Assembly: GCA_002293065.1 (NCBI GenBank)
Contig: DBCN01000084.1
Coordinates: 36,763-91,125 of the forward strand
Direction of reading: 5' to 3'
DNA length: 54,363 bases
Source: Opitutia bacterium UBA957
GTDB taxonomy: Bacteria; Verrucomicrobiota; Verrucomicrobiia; Opitutales; UBA953
In this document: positions 36,027-44,067 of the stretch, piece by piece
Position numbering within the stretch: position 1 is the first letter of the stretch
How the letters are laid out: each line of letters starts with the position of its first letter
The notes under the pieces: model-generated
Database searches by the model: none
What the model saw: the letters and a program-made list of their open reading frames with translations, nothing else
Told to the model about the DNA's origin: nothing
Made by a program: the position numbers and the translations under genes

Positions 36027-37553
36027 TTACTTAGCGAACGAACCCCAGTGGTTGGCGATCCAAGCGGCCACCCCGAGGATGAAGAGGACCAGGCAGGTCT
36101 TCTCCATCGAACCGAGGGCGGCGGCGGAATCAGCCGGACGCTGGGCGGGAGCCGGGACCGGCATGCTGCCGATGCGGCCCTTCTTCAGGAAACCTTCGTA
36201 GTTGCGCTGCAGGAGGTAAGTCTCGATCTGGCGCATCGTGTCGAGCATGACGCCGACGGTGATGAGGCCACCCGTGCCACCAAGGAAGGTGGCGAGACGT
36301 GCCGGGAAGCTCAGCTGCAGCATGAACAAGTCAGGCATCAGCGCGATGATCAGCAGGAAGAGCGAACCGGCGACCGTCAGGCGGGTCATCACGAAATCCA
36401 GGAAGGCCGCCGTGTGTTCACCGGGGCGCACGCCGAGGATGTAGCCGTTGTTCTTCTTGAGGTCGTCCGCGATCTGCACGGGACGGAACATGATGGAAAT
36501 CCAGAAGTAGCTGAAACCGAAGATGAGGACGGCGTACGTGGTATAGTAGAACCAACCTTGGCTCTGGAAGAGGTCAGCCCAGCTGCGAAGGAACTCCAAC
36601 GTCGGCGAAAGCGTGCTCAAAGGATTGAGCAGCATCGGCGGGAAGCTCAGGATCGCCCCGGCGAAGATGACCGGCATGACGCCCGCGTAGTTGACCTTAA
36701 GCGGGAGGTAATTGGTCTGCGCCCCGTACATCTTCTTCCCGACCATGCGCTGGGCATACTGGATGGGGATTTTCCGGACGGCTTGGTTGATGGCCACCAT
36801 CGCCGCGGTGACGAGGACGAAGAGGACGATCATGCCCGCGGCCTTTTCCCAACCATGGGAGTTGGTCGCGACAGCGCCGATCTTACCGCCGAAAGCCAAG
36901 TCGACGAAACTGGTGATGGCACCGGGGATGTCAGCCAAGATGCCGATGGTGATGAGGATGGATGTGCCGTTGCCGATCCCGCGTTGGGTGATTTGTTCAC
37001 CCAACCAAAGCATCACGATCGAACCAGCCGTCAAAATCGTCACGCCGAGACAGACGAAGAGCGTCTTGTTCTCCATGACCACGATCTGTCCGGCGAAGCT
37101 GCCCAAACCAAGCGCCTGGCCAACTTTACCCGGATTGCAGAAGGCCCCCAACAACAGGGCCGATTGGACGACCGCGATGATGATGGTCAGGTAGCGGGAG
37201 TACTGGGCGACCTTTTGGCGGCCGACTTCACCCTCCTGCTGGAGACGGGCGATCGACGGCACCACCGCCGACATCAGCTGCATGATGATCGAGGCGCTGA
37301 TGTAAGGCATGATGCCCAACGAGAAGATCGCGCCCTTGAGGAGGGCACCCCCCGTGAACATGTTGTACATGGCCACGACCCCACCCGACGCCTTATCGGA
37401 CATCGTGGCGTAATATTCCATGATGTCCTTCGGGTCGATGCCCGGCAGCGGAATGTTCGCGCCGATGCGCGCCACGAACACCAAGGCGACCGTCGCCAGG
37501 AGACGGGCCCGGAGTTCAGGAATCCTCCAGCAATTGGCAAAAGCCGAAAACAT
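36027..37553 (-). CDS. secY: Preprotein translocase subunit SecY
   Basis: SecY, 508 residues, forms the Sec channel. It has ten membrane spans; the second begins at the plug region after IGANIPLPGIDP, and FSLGIMPYISASIIMQLMS is the family signature. It is about 65 residues longer than E. coli SecY, partly from a longer C-terminal end that carries an extra hydrophobic stretch (TCLVLFILGVAAWIANHW). It is encoded between rplO and map. Its partner secE is at 7727-7924 in this window. Confidence 0.97.
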   Translation of the reverse strand: MFSAFANCWRIPELRARLLATVALVFVARIGANIPLPGIDPKDIMEYYATMSDKASGGVVAMYNMFTGGALLKGAIFSLGIMPYISASIIMQLMSAVVPSIARLQQEGEVGRQKVAQYSRYLTIIIAVVQSALLLGAFCNPGKVGQALGLGSFAGQIVVMENKTLFVCLGVTILTAGSIVMLWLGEQITQRGIGNGTSILITIGILADIPGAITSFVDLAFGGKIGAVATNSHGWEKAAGMIVLFVLVTAAMVAINQAVRKIPIQYAQRMVGKKMYGAQTNYLPLKVNYAGVMPVIFAGAILSFPPMLLNPLSTLSPTLEFLRSWADLFQSQGWFYYTTYAVLIFGFSYFWISIMFRPVQIADDLKKNNGYILGVRPGEHTAAFLDFVMTRLTVAGSLFLLIIALMPDLFMLQLSFPARLATFLGGTGGLITVGVMLDTMRQIETYLLQRNYEGFLKKGRIGSMPVPAPAQRPADSAAALGSMEKTCLVLFILGVAAWIANHWGSFAK

Positions 37554-37576
37554 CGCGGAAGGTGTCTTTCCGAAGA

Positions 37577-38038
37577 TTACTCAGCCTTCGCCGCCTTGAC
37601 CGCGAGCTCGATGACCTTGCCGCCGGCGGCGACGATCTTCTGCTTGGCGGCTTCGGAGAAACGATGGGCCGAAACGGTGACGGCGCGGGTGATTTCGCCC
37701 GTGCCAAGCACCTTCAGGAGAGGGGCGTTGGAGCGGAGCACGCCCTGGGCCTTGAACTCGGCGAGGCCGAGGCTCGAGCCTTCGAGCGCTTCGATGTCGC
37801 GGAGGTTGACCACGGCGTAATCGATACGGTTCACGTTGTTGAAACCGCGCTTAGGCAGGCGACGGTAGAGAGGCATCTGACCGCCTTCGAAACCGGGGCG
37901 GTGACCGCCACCGGAACGGGCCTTCATACCCTTGTGACCACGACCGGAAGTCTTGCCGTGACCCGTGCCGCGACCGCGGCCGAGGATCTTGTGACGGTGA
38001 GTGGAGCCCTTGATGGCGGGCAAAGAATGGAGCTTCAT
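37577..38038 (-). CDS. rplO: 50S ribosomal protein L15
   Basis: L15, 153 residues, enters late in 50S assembly. The basic N-terminal part KLHSLPAIKGSTHRHKILGR and GRGTGHGKTSGRGHKGMKAR are diagnostic, and the globular C-terminal domain ends in an Ala/Lys-rich helix. It follows rpsE by only 15 bases, leaving no space for rpmD (L30), which is present at this position in many other bacteria. Confidence 0.98.
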   Translation of the reverse strand: MKLHSLPAIKGSTHRHKILGRGRGTGHGKTSGRGHKGMKARSGGGHRPGFEGGQMPLYRRLPKRGFNNVNRIDYAVVNLRDIEALEGSSLGLAEFKAQGVLRSNAPLLKVLGTGEITRAVTVSAHRFSEAAKQKIVAAGGKVIELAVKAAKAE

Positions 38039-38053
38039 AGTGGGGAGGTCCGC

Positions 38054-38677
38054 TTAAGCGCGGAGGGACTTGATTTGTTCGAGAGTGCGGAGCTGGGCGA
38101 GACCATCGAGGGTCGCCTTCACGATCGCCTGCGGGTTGTTGGAACCCATGGACTTCGAGAGGACATCCTTCAGGCCGACCACTTCGAGGACGGCGCGGAC
38201 GCCACCGCCGGCGATGAGGCCGGTACCCGGGGAGGCCGGACGGAGCATGACGACGCCACCATCGGCGCGGCCGATGACTTCGTGCGGAATGGTGTTGTTG
38301 CGGAGGTTGACGTGGACGAGGGCGCGGTGCGCGCGGTCGGTACCCTTGCGGATCGCATCAGGCACTTCCTTCGCCTTGCCGTAACCGACGCCGACGCGAC
38401 CTTTGCCGTCACCCGCCACGACGAGCGCGGCGAAGTTGAAGCGACGGCCACCTTTGACGACCTTCGAGCAACGGTTGATGTGCACGACCTTGTCGTTGTA
38501 TTCGGAAGCAGGAGCGTCGTTGCGATTGTCGCGACGCGGGCCGCGGGGGCCACCGGGGCCACCAGGACCACGACGGTTGTTGTTGCCGCCAGGACCACGG
38601 CGGTCGCCGCCAGGGCCAGGACCGGCATTACCAGCAGGGGCGGCCGGGGCCGCGGCATTCTTGGTTTCTTCGCTCAT
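38054..38677 (-). CDS. rpsE: 30S ribosomal protein S5 with a Gly/Arg/Pro-rich N-terminal extension
   Basis: S5, 207 residues, helps accuracy and helicase activity at the mRNA entry. The core (from about residue 57) has the S5 signatures VKGGRRFNFAALVVAGDG and RNNTIPHEVIGRADGGVVML. Before it lies a 56-residue low-complexity region with repeated RGPGG and PGG units (GDRRGPGGNNNRRGPGGPGG), absent from E. coli S5, giving a protein about 40 residues longer than usual. Probably disordered and positively charged. Spacing to rplR is 9 bases. Confidence 0.97.
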   Translation of the reverse strand: MSEETKNAAAPAAPAGNAGPGPGGDRRGPGGNNNRRGPGGPGGPRGPRRDNRNDAPASEYNDKVVHINRCSKVVKGGRRFNFAALVVAGDGKGRVGVGYGKAKEVPDAIRKGTDRAHRALVHVNLRNNTIPHEVIGRADGGVVMLRPASPGTGLIAGGGVRAVLEVVGLKDVLSKSMGSNNPQAIVKATLDGLAQLRTLEQIKSLRA

Positions 38678-38686
38678 GGAATTTTA

Positions 38687-39049
38687 TTAGAAGAGGAGAC
38701 CGGCGGCGCGGGCGGCATCGGCGAACGCCTTGACGGCGCCATGGTAGCGGCGACCGGCACGGTCGAAGACCACGGTGGTGAGACCGGCGGCCTTGGCCTT
38801 GGCGCCGAAGGCGGCACCGAAAGCGGTGGCACCCTTGACGGTCGGACGCAGCTTCTGGCCGCGGAGATCCTTCGAGGTGGTGGAGGTGGCCACGAGGGTC
38901 ACGCCACGATCGTCGTCGATCGCCTGGGCGTAGAGGTGGAGATGGGTCAGCTTGAGCGCGAGACGCGGACGGGCGGCGGTGCCTTGCACCGTCTTGCGGA
39001 TGCGCCAGCGGCGCTTCTGCACGAGCAGGTTCTTCTTGGAAATGTTCAT
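38687..39049 (-). CDS. rplR: 50S ribosomal protein L18
   Basis: L18, 120 residues, binds 5S rRNA with L5. The basic N-terminus KRRWRIRKTVQGTAARPRLA and the C-terminal FDRAGRRYHGAVKAFADAAR are family hallmarks. Length and order (rplF-rplR-rpsE) are standard. No oddities were seen; it lies 20 bases after rplF and 9 before rpsE. Confidence 0.98.
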   Translation of the reverse strand: MNISKKNLLVQKRRWRIRKTVQGTAARPRLALKLTHLHLYAQAIDDDRGVTLVATSTTSKDLRGQKLRPTVKGATAFGAAFGAKAKAAGLTTVVFDRAGRRYHGAVKAFADAARAAGLLF

Positions 39050-39069
39050 GAAGGTAAGTGGAGTGCGGG

Positions 39070-39606
39070 TTAGGCGGTCTTCTTGCCTTCCTTGCGGCGG
39101 ACGTATTCGCCTTCGACGCGAACACCCTTGCCCTTATAAGGCTCGACCGGCTTGTAGAGTTTGATGGAGGCGGCGGCCTGGCCAACCATGTGGCGATCGG
39201 CACCCGAGATGAGGAGCTTCGTGCCGTCGGTGACGACGATCGTCACGCCCGCCGGCACCGTGTAACGGATCGGGTGGGAGTAACCGAGCGCGAGGTCGAG
39301 GACGTTGCCCTTGAGGGCGGCCTTGAAGCCGACGCCTTCGATGAGGAGGGTCTTGCTGTAGCCCTTCTCGACGCCTTCCACCATGTTGCGGATGATGGCG
39401 CGAGTGGTGCCGAAGACGGGACCGGCGTCCTTCTTCTCGGAAAGATCGGCCACCTGGACGACGGACTTGTCGACGGTGACGCCAATCTGGGCAGGGAACG
39501 TGTGCGAAAGCTTACCCTTCGGGCCTTCGATGGAGATGGTCTGGCCATTCACCGCGACCTTGACGGAAGCGGGGATGGTGACGGGTTGTTTGCCGATGCG
39601 GCTCAT
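39070..39606 (-). CDS. rplF: 50S ribosomal protein L6
   Basis: L6, 178 residues, lies near the sarcin-ricin loop. The tandem two-fold repeat is recognised by MSRIGKQPVTIPASVKV, GPKGKLSHTFP and the C-terminal PYKGKGVRVEGEYVRRKEGK. Length is standard. It follows rpsH by 23 bases; no oddity was found. Confidence 0.98.
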   Translation of the reverse strand: MSRIGKQPVTIPASVKVAVNGQTISIEGPKGKLSHTFPAQIGVTVDKSVVQVADLSEKKDAGPVFGTTRAIIRNMVEGVEKGYSKTLLIEGVGFKAALKGNVLDLALGYSHPIRYTVPAGVTIVVTDGTKLLISGADRHMVGQAAASIKLYKPVEPYKGKGVRVEGEYVRRKEGKKTA

Positions 39607-39629
39607 GACTTTTTTGTTAGGGGGTTGGG

Positions 39630-40028
39630 TTACCAGACCTTGGCGAGGAGTTCGCCGCCGACCTTCTGGCGACGGGCCTCGGCATCGGTCATGACGCCAC
39701 GGGAAGTGGTGAGGATGGAGACGCCCATGCCACCGATCACCTTGGGCACGGTGGTGTAGCCGGCGTAGACGCGGCGACCAGGGGTCGAGACACGCTCGAT
39801 GCTGGTGATGGCAGGTACGCCGGAGACGTACTTGAGGGTGAGTTCGAGGACGGGCTTTTCATCACGCTCAGCCTTGCGGAAGCTGGCGACGTAGCCGGCC
39901 TCCGTGAGGATGCGGGCCACGCCTTCGCGGAGGCGCGACCACTGGACGACAATCGTGGCCCTCTCGGCCTTCGATGCGTTGCGGATGGAGGTCAGGAAAT
40001 CTCCGATGGTATCGTTAGAAGCGGACAT
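39630..40028 (-). CDS. rpsH: 30S ribosomal protein S8
   Basis: S8, 132 residues, binds the central domain of 16S rRNA and in E. coli represses the spc operon. The N-terminus NDTIGDFLTSIRNASKAERA and the C-terminus TSRGVMTDAEARRQKVGGEL are diagnostic. It lies 18 bases after rpsN. An S8-binding leader normally lies upstream of rplX or rplE; I did not find a convincing one. Confidence 0.98.
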   Translation of the reverse strand: MSASNDTIGDFLTSIRNASKAERATIVVQWSRLREGVARILTEAGYVASFRKAERDEKPVLELTLKYVSGVPAITSIERVSTPGRRVYAGYTTVPKVIGGMGVSILTTSRGVMTDAEARRQKVGGELLAKVW

Positions 40029-40046
40029 AGTCGTTGCGGTCGGAGG

Positions 40047-40352
40047 TTACCAGGATGCCTTGGTGACACCGGGAATCTGGCCACCAAGGGCGAGTTCGCG
40101 GAAGGTGATGCGGGAAAGGCCGAACTTGCGGATGAACGCACGCGGACGACCCGAGATGGAACAGCGGTTCTTGTGACGAACCTTGGACGAGTTGCGAGGC
40201 AGCTCGGTGAGCTTACGCTGGGCGGCGTAGAACTCTTCCTCGGTGGTCTTCGGGCTGAGGAGGATCGCCTTGAGCTCAGCGCGCTTGGCGGCGTGCTTGG
40301 CGACGAGACGGTCGCGCTTGAGGGCGCGCTGGATGACGGACTTCTTGGCCAT
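40047..40352 (-). CDS. rpsN: 30S ribosomal protein S14 (zinc-free long form)
   Basis: S14, 101 residues, of the long form without the CxxC zinc knuckles; only one cysteine occurs, in KNRCSISGRPRAFIRKFGLS. That segment and MAKKSVIQRALKRDRL identify it. The zinc-free form matches the zinc-free S4 encoded nearby, suggesting a ribosome that spares zinc. It lies 21 bases after rplE. Confidence 0.97.
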   Translation of the reverse strand: MAKKSVIQRALKRDRLVAKHAAKRAELKAILLSPKTTEEEFYAAQRKLTELPRNSSKVRHKNRCSISGRPRAFIRKFGLSRITFRELALGGQIPGVTKASW

Positions 40353-40373
40353 ACTGGTGTTGTAAGCTGGGGG

Positions 40374-40958
40374 TTAGGCCTTCGCGGTGGCGGCGGCTTC
40401 GGTGGCGGCGGACGAACGGCGGAACGGCATGCCGAGCATGCGGAGGAGCTCGCGACCTTCGTCGTCGGTCTTGGCGGTCGTCACGATGACGACATCCATG
40501 CCGATGTTCGCGCGCTGCGAACCGTCGGCCTGGGTTTCCGGGAAGATGGTGTGGTCGACGATGCCGAGGGAGTAGTTGCCCCGGCCGTCGAGACGGTTAC
40601 CGACGCCGCGGAAGTCGCGGATCATCGGGAGAGCCACCGCGGTGAGGCGGAGGAGGAATTCCCACATGCGGGCACCACGGAGGGTGACCATGCAACCGAG
40701 GGGCATGCCTTGGCGGACCTTGAAGCTGGCGACGCTCTTGGAAGCGTAGGTGATGACCGGCTTCTGGCCGGACAACTTGGTGATCTCCTTCACGACTTCG
40801 GCCATGTGGGCCTTGTCGGCTTCAGCCTTGAAAGCCGAATTCAGGACGATCTTGGTGAGGTTGGGGACCTGGTGGATATTCTTGTAACCGCGGGCCTTGA
40901 TGAGCTCGGGGACGACCTTCTCGAGGTAGGCCTTCTTAAGGTAGGGCTTGGTAGACAT
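40374..40958 (-). CDS. rplE: 50S ribosomal protein L5
   Basis: L5, 194 residues, binds 5S rRNA with L18 and touches S13 across the subunits. YKNIHQVPNLTKIVLNSAF, GQKPVITYASKSVASFKVRQ and FPETQADGSQRANIGMDVVI are signatures. The C-terminus carries a short Ala/Thr-rich tail (SSAATEAAATAKA) beyond the E. coli end, in line with tails on other r-proteins here. It follows rplX by 32 bases. Confidence 0.97.
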   Translation of the reverse strand: MSTKPYLKKAYLEKVVPELIKARGYKNIHQVPNLTKIVLNSAFKAEADKAHMAEVVKEITKLSGQKPVITYASKSVASFKVRQGMPLGCMVTLRGARMWEFLLRLTAVALPMIRDFRGVGNRLDGRGNYSLGIVDHTIFPETQADGSQRANIGMDVVIVTTAKTDDEGRELLRMLGMPFRRSSAATEAAATAKA

Positions 40959-40990
40959 CTTCGTGTAAATCTCGGGTGGTTTCGTCGGGG

Positions 40991-41263
40991 TTACTTGGCA
41001 GCCTTCTTGGCGGGCTTCTTGGCGCGGCGAGCGTCCCAGAGGGAGCCGAGCATCACGTTGGAGCGATGGATCGGAGCTTCCTTCTCGGTGATGCCGCCCG
41101 TGCCTTCCTGCGTGCGCTTCAGGTGGCGCTTCACGAGGTTGAGACCCTTGATGGTGACGCGTTCAGCGGCACGGTCGTAGGTGAGGATTTCACCGCGCTT
41201 GCCCTTGTCGGCACCGGCGATGACGACGACTTCGTCGCCTTTCTTGATATCAGTCTTGGACAT
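40991..41263 (-). CDS. rplX: 50S ribosomal protein L24
   Basis: L24, 90 residues, an assembly initiator near the exit tunnel. The KOW motif is at the N-terminus (KKGDEVVVIAGADKGKRGEI) and VKRHLKRTQEGTGGITEKEA follows. It is somewhat shorter than the E. coli protein and ends in a lysine/alanine tail KKPAKKAAK. It lies 6 bases after rplN. Confidence 0.96.
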   Translation of the reverse strand: MSKTDIKKGDEVVVIAGADKGKRGEILTYDRAAERVTIKGLNLVKRHLKRTQEGTGGITEKEAPIHRSNVMLGSLWDARRAKKPAKKAAK

Positions 41264-41269
41264 GGCGGA

Positions 41270-41635
41270 TTAGAGGACCTCGGGAGCGAGGGAAATGATC
41301 TTCATGAAGTTCTTGCCGCGGAGTTCGCGGGCGACGGGCCCGAAGATGCGGGTACCCTTCGGGTTGCCGTTGTCGTCGAGGATGACGACCGCGTTGGAGT
41401 CGAAGCGCAGGTAGCTGCCGTCGTTACGACGGATGGGAGCCACGGTGCGGACGATCACGGCGCGGACGACGCTACCCTTCTTGCACTGGGCATCAGGGGT
41501 GGAGTCCTTGACGGAGCAAATGATGACGTCGCCGATGCCGGCGGTGTCGGTGATCTGGCCGAGGCGGCGGATCATCTGGACCTGACGGGCGCCGGTATTA
41601 TCGGCGACGTCGAGTCGGGAAAGCATCTGAAGCAT
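41270..41635 (-). CDS. rplN: 50S ribosomal protein L14
   Basis: L14, 121 residues, forms an intersubunit bridge with 16S rRNA. SRLDVADNTGARQVQMIRRL, ICSVKDSTPDAQCKKGSVV and FGPVARELRGKNFMKIISLA are diagnostic. The start at 41635 gives MLQMLSRLDV, with a second in-frame ATG three codons later; either is possible. It follows rpsQ by 19 bases. Confidence 0.97.
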   Translation of the reverse strand: MLQMLSRLDVADNTGARQVQMIRRLGQITDTAGIGDVIICSVKDSTPDAQCKKGSVVRAVIVRTVAPIRRNDGSYLRFDSNAVVILDDNGNPKGTRIFGPVARELRGKNFMKIISLAPEVL

Positions 41636-41654
41636 AAAAGTAGGGAGTTGGGGG

Positions 41655-41939
41655 TTAGCCTTCGATCGGCTGGGCAGCGATCTTTGCGGCTTCGACGACG
41701 CGGATTACGCGCCAGCGCTTGAGCTTAGAGAGGGGGCGGGTCTCCATGATTTCGACCTTGTCGCCCACCTTGCACTCGTTCTTTTCGTCATGGGCGTGCA
41801 GCACGGTGCGGCGCTTCACTTCCTTGCCGTAAACGGGGTGCAGGACGGTGTATTGGAAATTAACCTTCACGGACTTGTCGCCCGAACGGGTGGCGACGAA
41901 GCCGATGAGGGTCTTGCGGTTGGAGCGGGTCTCGGACAT
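41655..41939 (-). CDS. rpsQ: 30S ribosomal protein S17
   Basis: S17, 94 residues, a primary 16S rRNA-binding OB-fold protein. KTLIGFVATRSGDKSVKVNF, HPVYGKEVKRRTVLHAHDEK and GDKVEIMETRPLSKLKRWRV are family segments. Length is normal. It follows rpmC by 19 bases and precedes rplN by 19. Confidence 0.97.
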   Translation of the reverse strand: MSETRSNRKTLIGFVATRSGDKSVKVNFQYTVLHPVYGKEVKRRTVLHAHDEKNECKVGDKVEIMETRPLSKLKRWRVIRVVEAAKIAAQPIEG

Positions 41940-41958
41940 CGGAATAATGGTTTAAGGG

Positions 41959-42183
41959 TTACTTGGCGGCGGTGGCCTGGGCCTTCAGCACCGTCAGGCA
42001 TCGGGCGATGTCGGCGCGGAGGAAGCGGAAACGGGCAGAGTTTTCGACAGCGCCGGTCGCCTTGCGAAGGCGGAGCTGGAGGAGTTCCTCGCGGGCTTCG
42101 CGCACGCGCTTCTGGAGCTCAGCGGCGGCCAGGGGACGCAGGGCGGAGGCGGCGGAAGGCTTGCCTTTTTGGTAGGTACGCAT
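41959..42183 (-). CDS. rpmC: 50S ribosomal protein L29
   Basis: L29, 74 residues, a small helical hairpin at the exit tunnel where SRP and trigger factor dock. The core is AAELQKRVREAREELLQLRL and RFLRADIARCLTVLKAQAT. The first 15 residues are somewhat unusual (KGKPSAASALRPLAA). It lies 41 bases after rplP. The identification rests on position and the helical pattern as well as sequence. Confidence 0.93.
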   Translation of the reverse strand: MRTYQKGKPSAASALRPLAAAELQKRVREAREELLQLRLRKATGAVENSARFRFLRADIARCLTVLKAQATAAK

Positions 42184-42224
42184 CGGGAAAAGAGGTCAGT
42201 TATGGGTGAGGAAGGCCTTAGGCA

Positions 42225-42653
42225 TCAATACTTTTCGAGTTCTTCGCGCGCCAAGAAGCGGCAACGGACCTGCAGCTTGGTGTCGGCGAGGCGCATGGCC
42301 TCACGGGCGACCGTGATGGTCACGCCACCCACCTCGAAAAGCATGGTTCCGGGCTTAATCACGGCCACATAGTACTCGACGCTACCCTTACCGGAGCCCA
42401 TTCGGACTTCGGCCGGCTTCTTGGTCACCGGGGTGTGGGGGAAAACGCGCATCCACATCTTGCCCTTACGCTTCAAAGCGCGGGAGATGGCGATACGGGC
42501 AGCCTCGATCTGGTTGGCGGGAATACGGGCACGGTCCAAGGACTGGATGCCGAAATCGCCAAAAGCGAGGGTGTTGCAGGTCGTGGCATTACCGCGGATC
42601 TTACCTTTGCGGTGTTTGCGCCACTTGGTGCGGGCGGGTTGAAGATTGGCCAT
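42225..42653 (-). CDS. rplP: 50S ribosomal protein L16
   Basis: L16, 142 residues, lies near the A-site tRNA. TKWRKHRKGKIRGNATTCNT, FGDFGIQSLDRARIPANQIE, KMWMRVFPHTPVTKKPAEVR and GSVEYYVAVIKPGTMLFE are diagnostic. Length and position between rpsC (37 bases) and rpmC are standard. Confidence 0.98.
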   Translation of the reverse strand: MANLQPARTKWRKHRKGKIRGNATTCNTLAFGDFGIQSLDRARIPANQIEAARIAISRALKRKGKMWMRVFPHTPVTKKPAEVRMGSGKGSVEYYVAVIKPGTMLFEVGGVTITVAREAMRLADTKLQVRCRFLAREELEKY

Positions 42654-42690
42654 GGAAGCAGGTCTTAGTTTCGAGGGTTACGCGGGCGGT

Positions 42691-43338
42691 TTAGAACTCG
42701 GAGTCCTTGGAGCAAATCCAGCACTTGATGCCGAGTTTGCCGTAAAGGGTACGCGCTTCGGCGAAACCGTAGTCGATGTTCTCGCGAAGGGTGTGGAGAG
42801 GGACGCGACCGACGCGAGCGGACTCGACACGGGCGATTTCAGCGCCACCGAGGCGACCGCCGAGGCGGAGACGGATGCCATCGGCACCGTTCTGCATCGT
42901 GGACTGGATGGCCTTCTTCATGGCGCGACGGAAGGAGATGCGGCGCTCGAGCTGGAGCGCGACGTTCTCGGCGACGAGCTGGGCCACGAGATCGGGGCGC
43001 TTCACTTCGTTGACTTCGAGGATGACATCCTCGGCCTTCGCCTTGCCGGCGACGACCGCGATCTCTTCGCGGAGCTTCTTGAGTTCATCGCCCTTGCGGC
43101 CGATGACGACGCCCGGGCGGGCGGTCCAGATGCGGACGCGGACCTTGGGGCCGGCGCGTTCGATGAAGATGCGGGGAACGGCTGCCTGGCGGAGCTTTTC
43201 CTTGAGGAACTCGCGGATGCGGTAGTCCTCGAGGATGTTGCGAGCGAAGGCGCCATCGCGCGTCGTCGCGAACCAGCGAGATTCCCAGTTGCGGCGGACG
43301 GCTAGACGGAAGCCGATCGGATTTACTTTCTGTCCCAT
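42691..43338 (-). CDS. rpsC: 30S ribosomal protein S3
   Basis: S3, 215 residues, lines the mRNA entry tunnel with S4 and S5. The KH domain has VRIWTARPGVVIGRKGDELK; the start MGQKVNPIGFRLAVRRNWES and the C-terminal RRISFRRAMKKAIQSTMQNG and LYGKLGIKCWIC are family hallmarks. It lacks a long C-terminal tail, ending soon after the fold. It follows rplV by 19 bases. Confidence 0.98.
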   Translation of the reverse strand: MGQKVNPIGFRLAVRRNWESRWFATTRDGAFARNILEDYRIREFLKEKLRQAAVPRIFIERAGPKVRVRIWTARPGVVIGRKGDELKKLREEIAVVAGKAKAEDVILEVNEVKRPDLVAQLVAENVALQLERRISFRRAMKKAIQSTMQNGADGIRLRLGGRLGGAEIARVESARVGRVPLHTLRENIDYGFAEARTLYGKLGIKCWICSKDSEF

Positions 43339-43357
43339 TGTGTGGTTTGTAAGGGGG

Positions 43358-43696
43358 TTACTTGGTGGCCGAGCCCAACGCGATGCGGATGTGGCTCATG
43401 GACTTGTGGATCGGGTGGGCCGAGCCGCGGGCGGCAGGCATCGAGCGCTTGAGCACCGGACCCTGGTTGACCGTGGCGGAGACGACGACGAGGTCGGCGC
43501 TGGAGAGCTGGTGGTTGTTCTCCGCATTGGCGATCGCGCTGGCCAAGGTCTTGGACAGGAGGCGAGCCGACTTGCGGGGGATGAAGCGGAGAAGCTGGAC
43601 GGCTTCTTCGGCAGGGAGACCCTGGATCTGGCGGGCGACTTCGCGCACCTTCTGGGGCGACATGCGGGCAAAACGGGTGAGAGCGTGGACTTCCAT
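43358..43696 (-). CDS. rplV: 50S ribosomal protein L22
   Basis: L22, 112 residues, reaches into the peptide exit tunnel with its beta hairpin. ALTRFARMSPQKVREVARQI, LLSKTLASAIANAENNHQLS and GSAHPIHKSMSHIRIAL are diagnostic. It is preceded, 24 bases upstream, not by rpsS as usual but by a small secreted-protein gene. Confidence 0.97.
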   Translation of the reverse strand: MEVHALTRFARMSPQKVREVARQIQGLPAEEAVQLLRFIPRKSARLLSKTLASAIANAENNHQLSSADLVVVSATVNQGPVLKRSMPAARGSAHPIHKSMSHIRIALGSATK

Positions 43697-43720
43697 GACG
43701 GTTATAAAAGGGGGTTGTGG

Positions 43721-44059
43721 TTAGATGCGGGGATTAGCGCGGAGAATAACGGTGTCGCCCGGGTTGATGCGGGCGCCGCCGTCGAGCGAAAGAATCAAGG
43801 CCACGGCGCGGTGCTCGGAAGCATCCGCGACGACAATCGAACCGAAGGCTTGGCCCGCCCGGTAGACCGTACAAACGGTACCCGGACGGAGACCTGCGTC
43901 GTAACCGCTGGCGAGGACCAAGAGGTCCGCGCTGCGACCGACGACCACTTCGACGACATTGGCCTGACCATTCGACTCGGCCGACCCCAACGTACGGCTG
44001 CCCGCGCAAACCGCGGCAGCGGAAGCGAGCAGGACCGACATGGAGAGGGCGAAGCGCAT
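43721..44059 (-). CDS. Small exported beta-rich protein inserted in the S10 operon
   Basis: A 112-residue protein between rpsS (8-base gap) and rplV (24-base gap), a place normally empty. It has a clear signal peptide (MRFALSMSVLLASAAAVCAG, likely cleaved near residue 19) and a mature part of about 93 residues predicted to be all beta. GYDAGLRPGTVCTVYRAGQ, a strand FGSIVVADA and INPGDTVILR follow the G-x-x-x-G-L-x-x-G...GD pattern of SH3-like/FlgT C-terminal domains, suggesting a periplasmic binding or structural role. Its codon use blends with its neighbours, and its spacing implies co-transcription with the ribosomal genes. Function unknown. Confidence 0.78.
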   Translation of the reverse strand: MRFALSMSVLLASAAAVCAGSRTLGSAESNGQANVVEVVVGRSADLLVLASGYDAGLRPGTVCTVYRAGQAFGSIVVADASEHRAVALILSLDGGARINPGDTVILRANPRI

Positions 44060-44067
44060 GAACAGGA

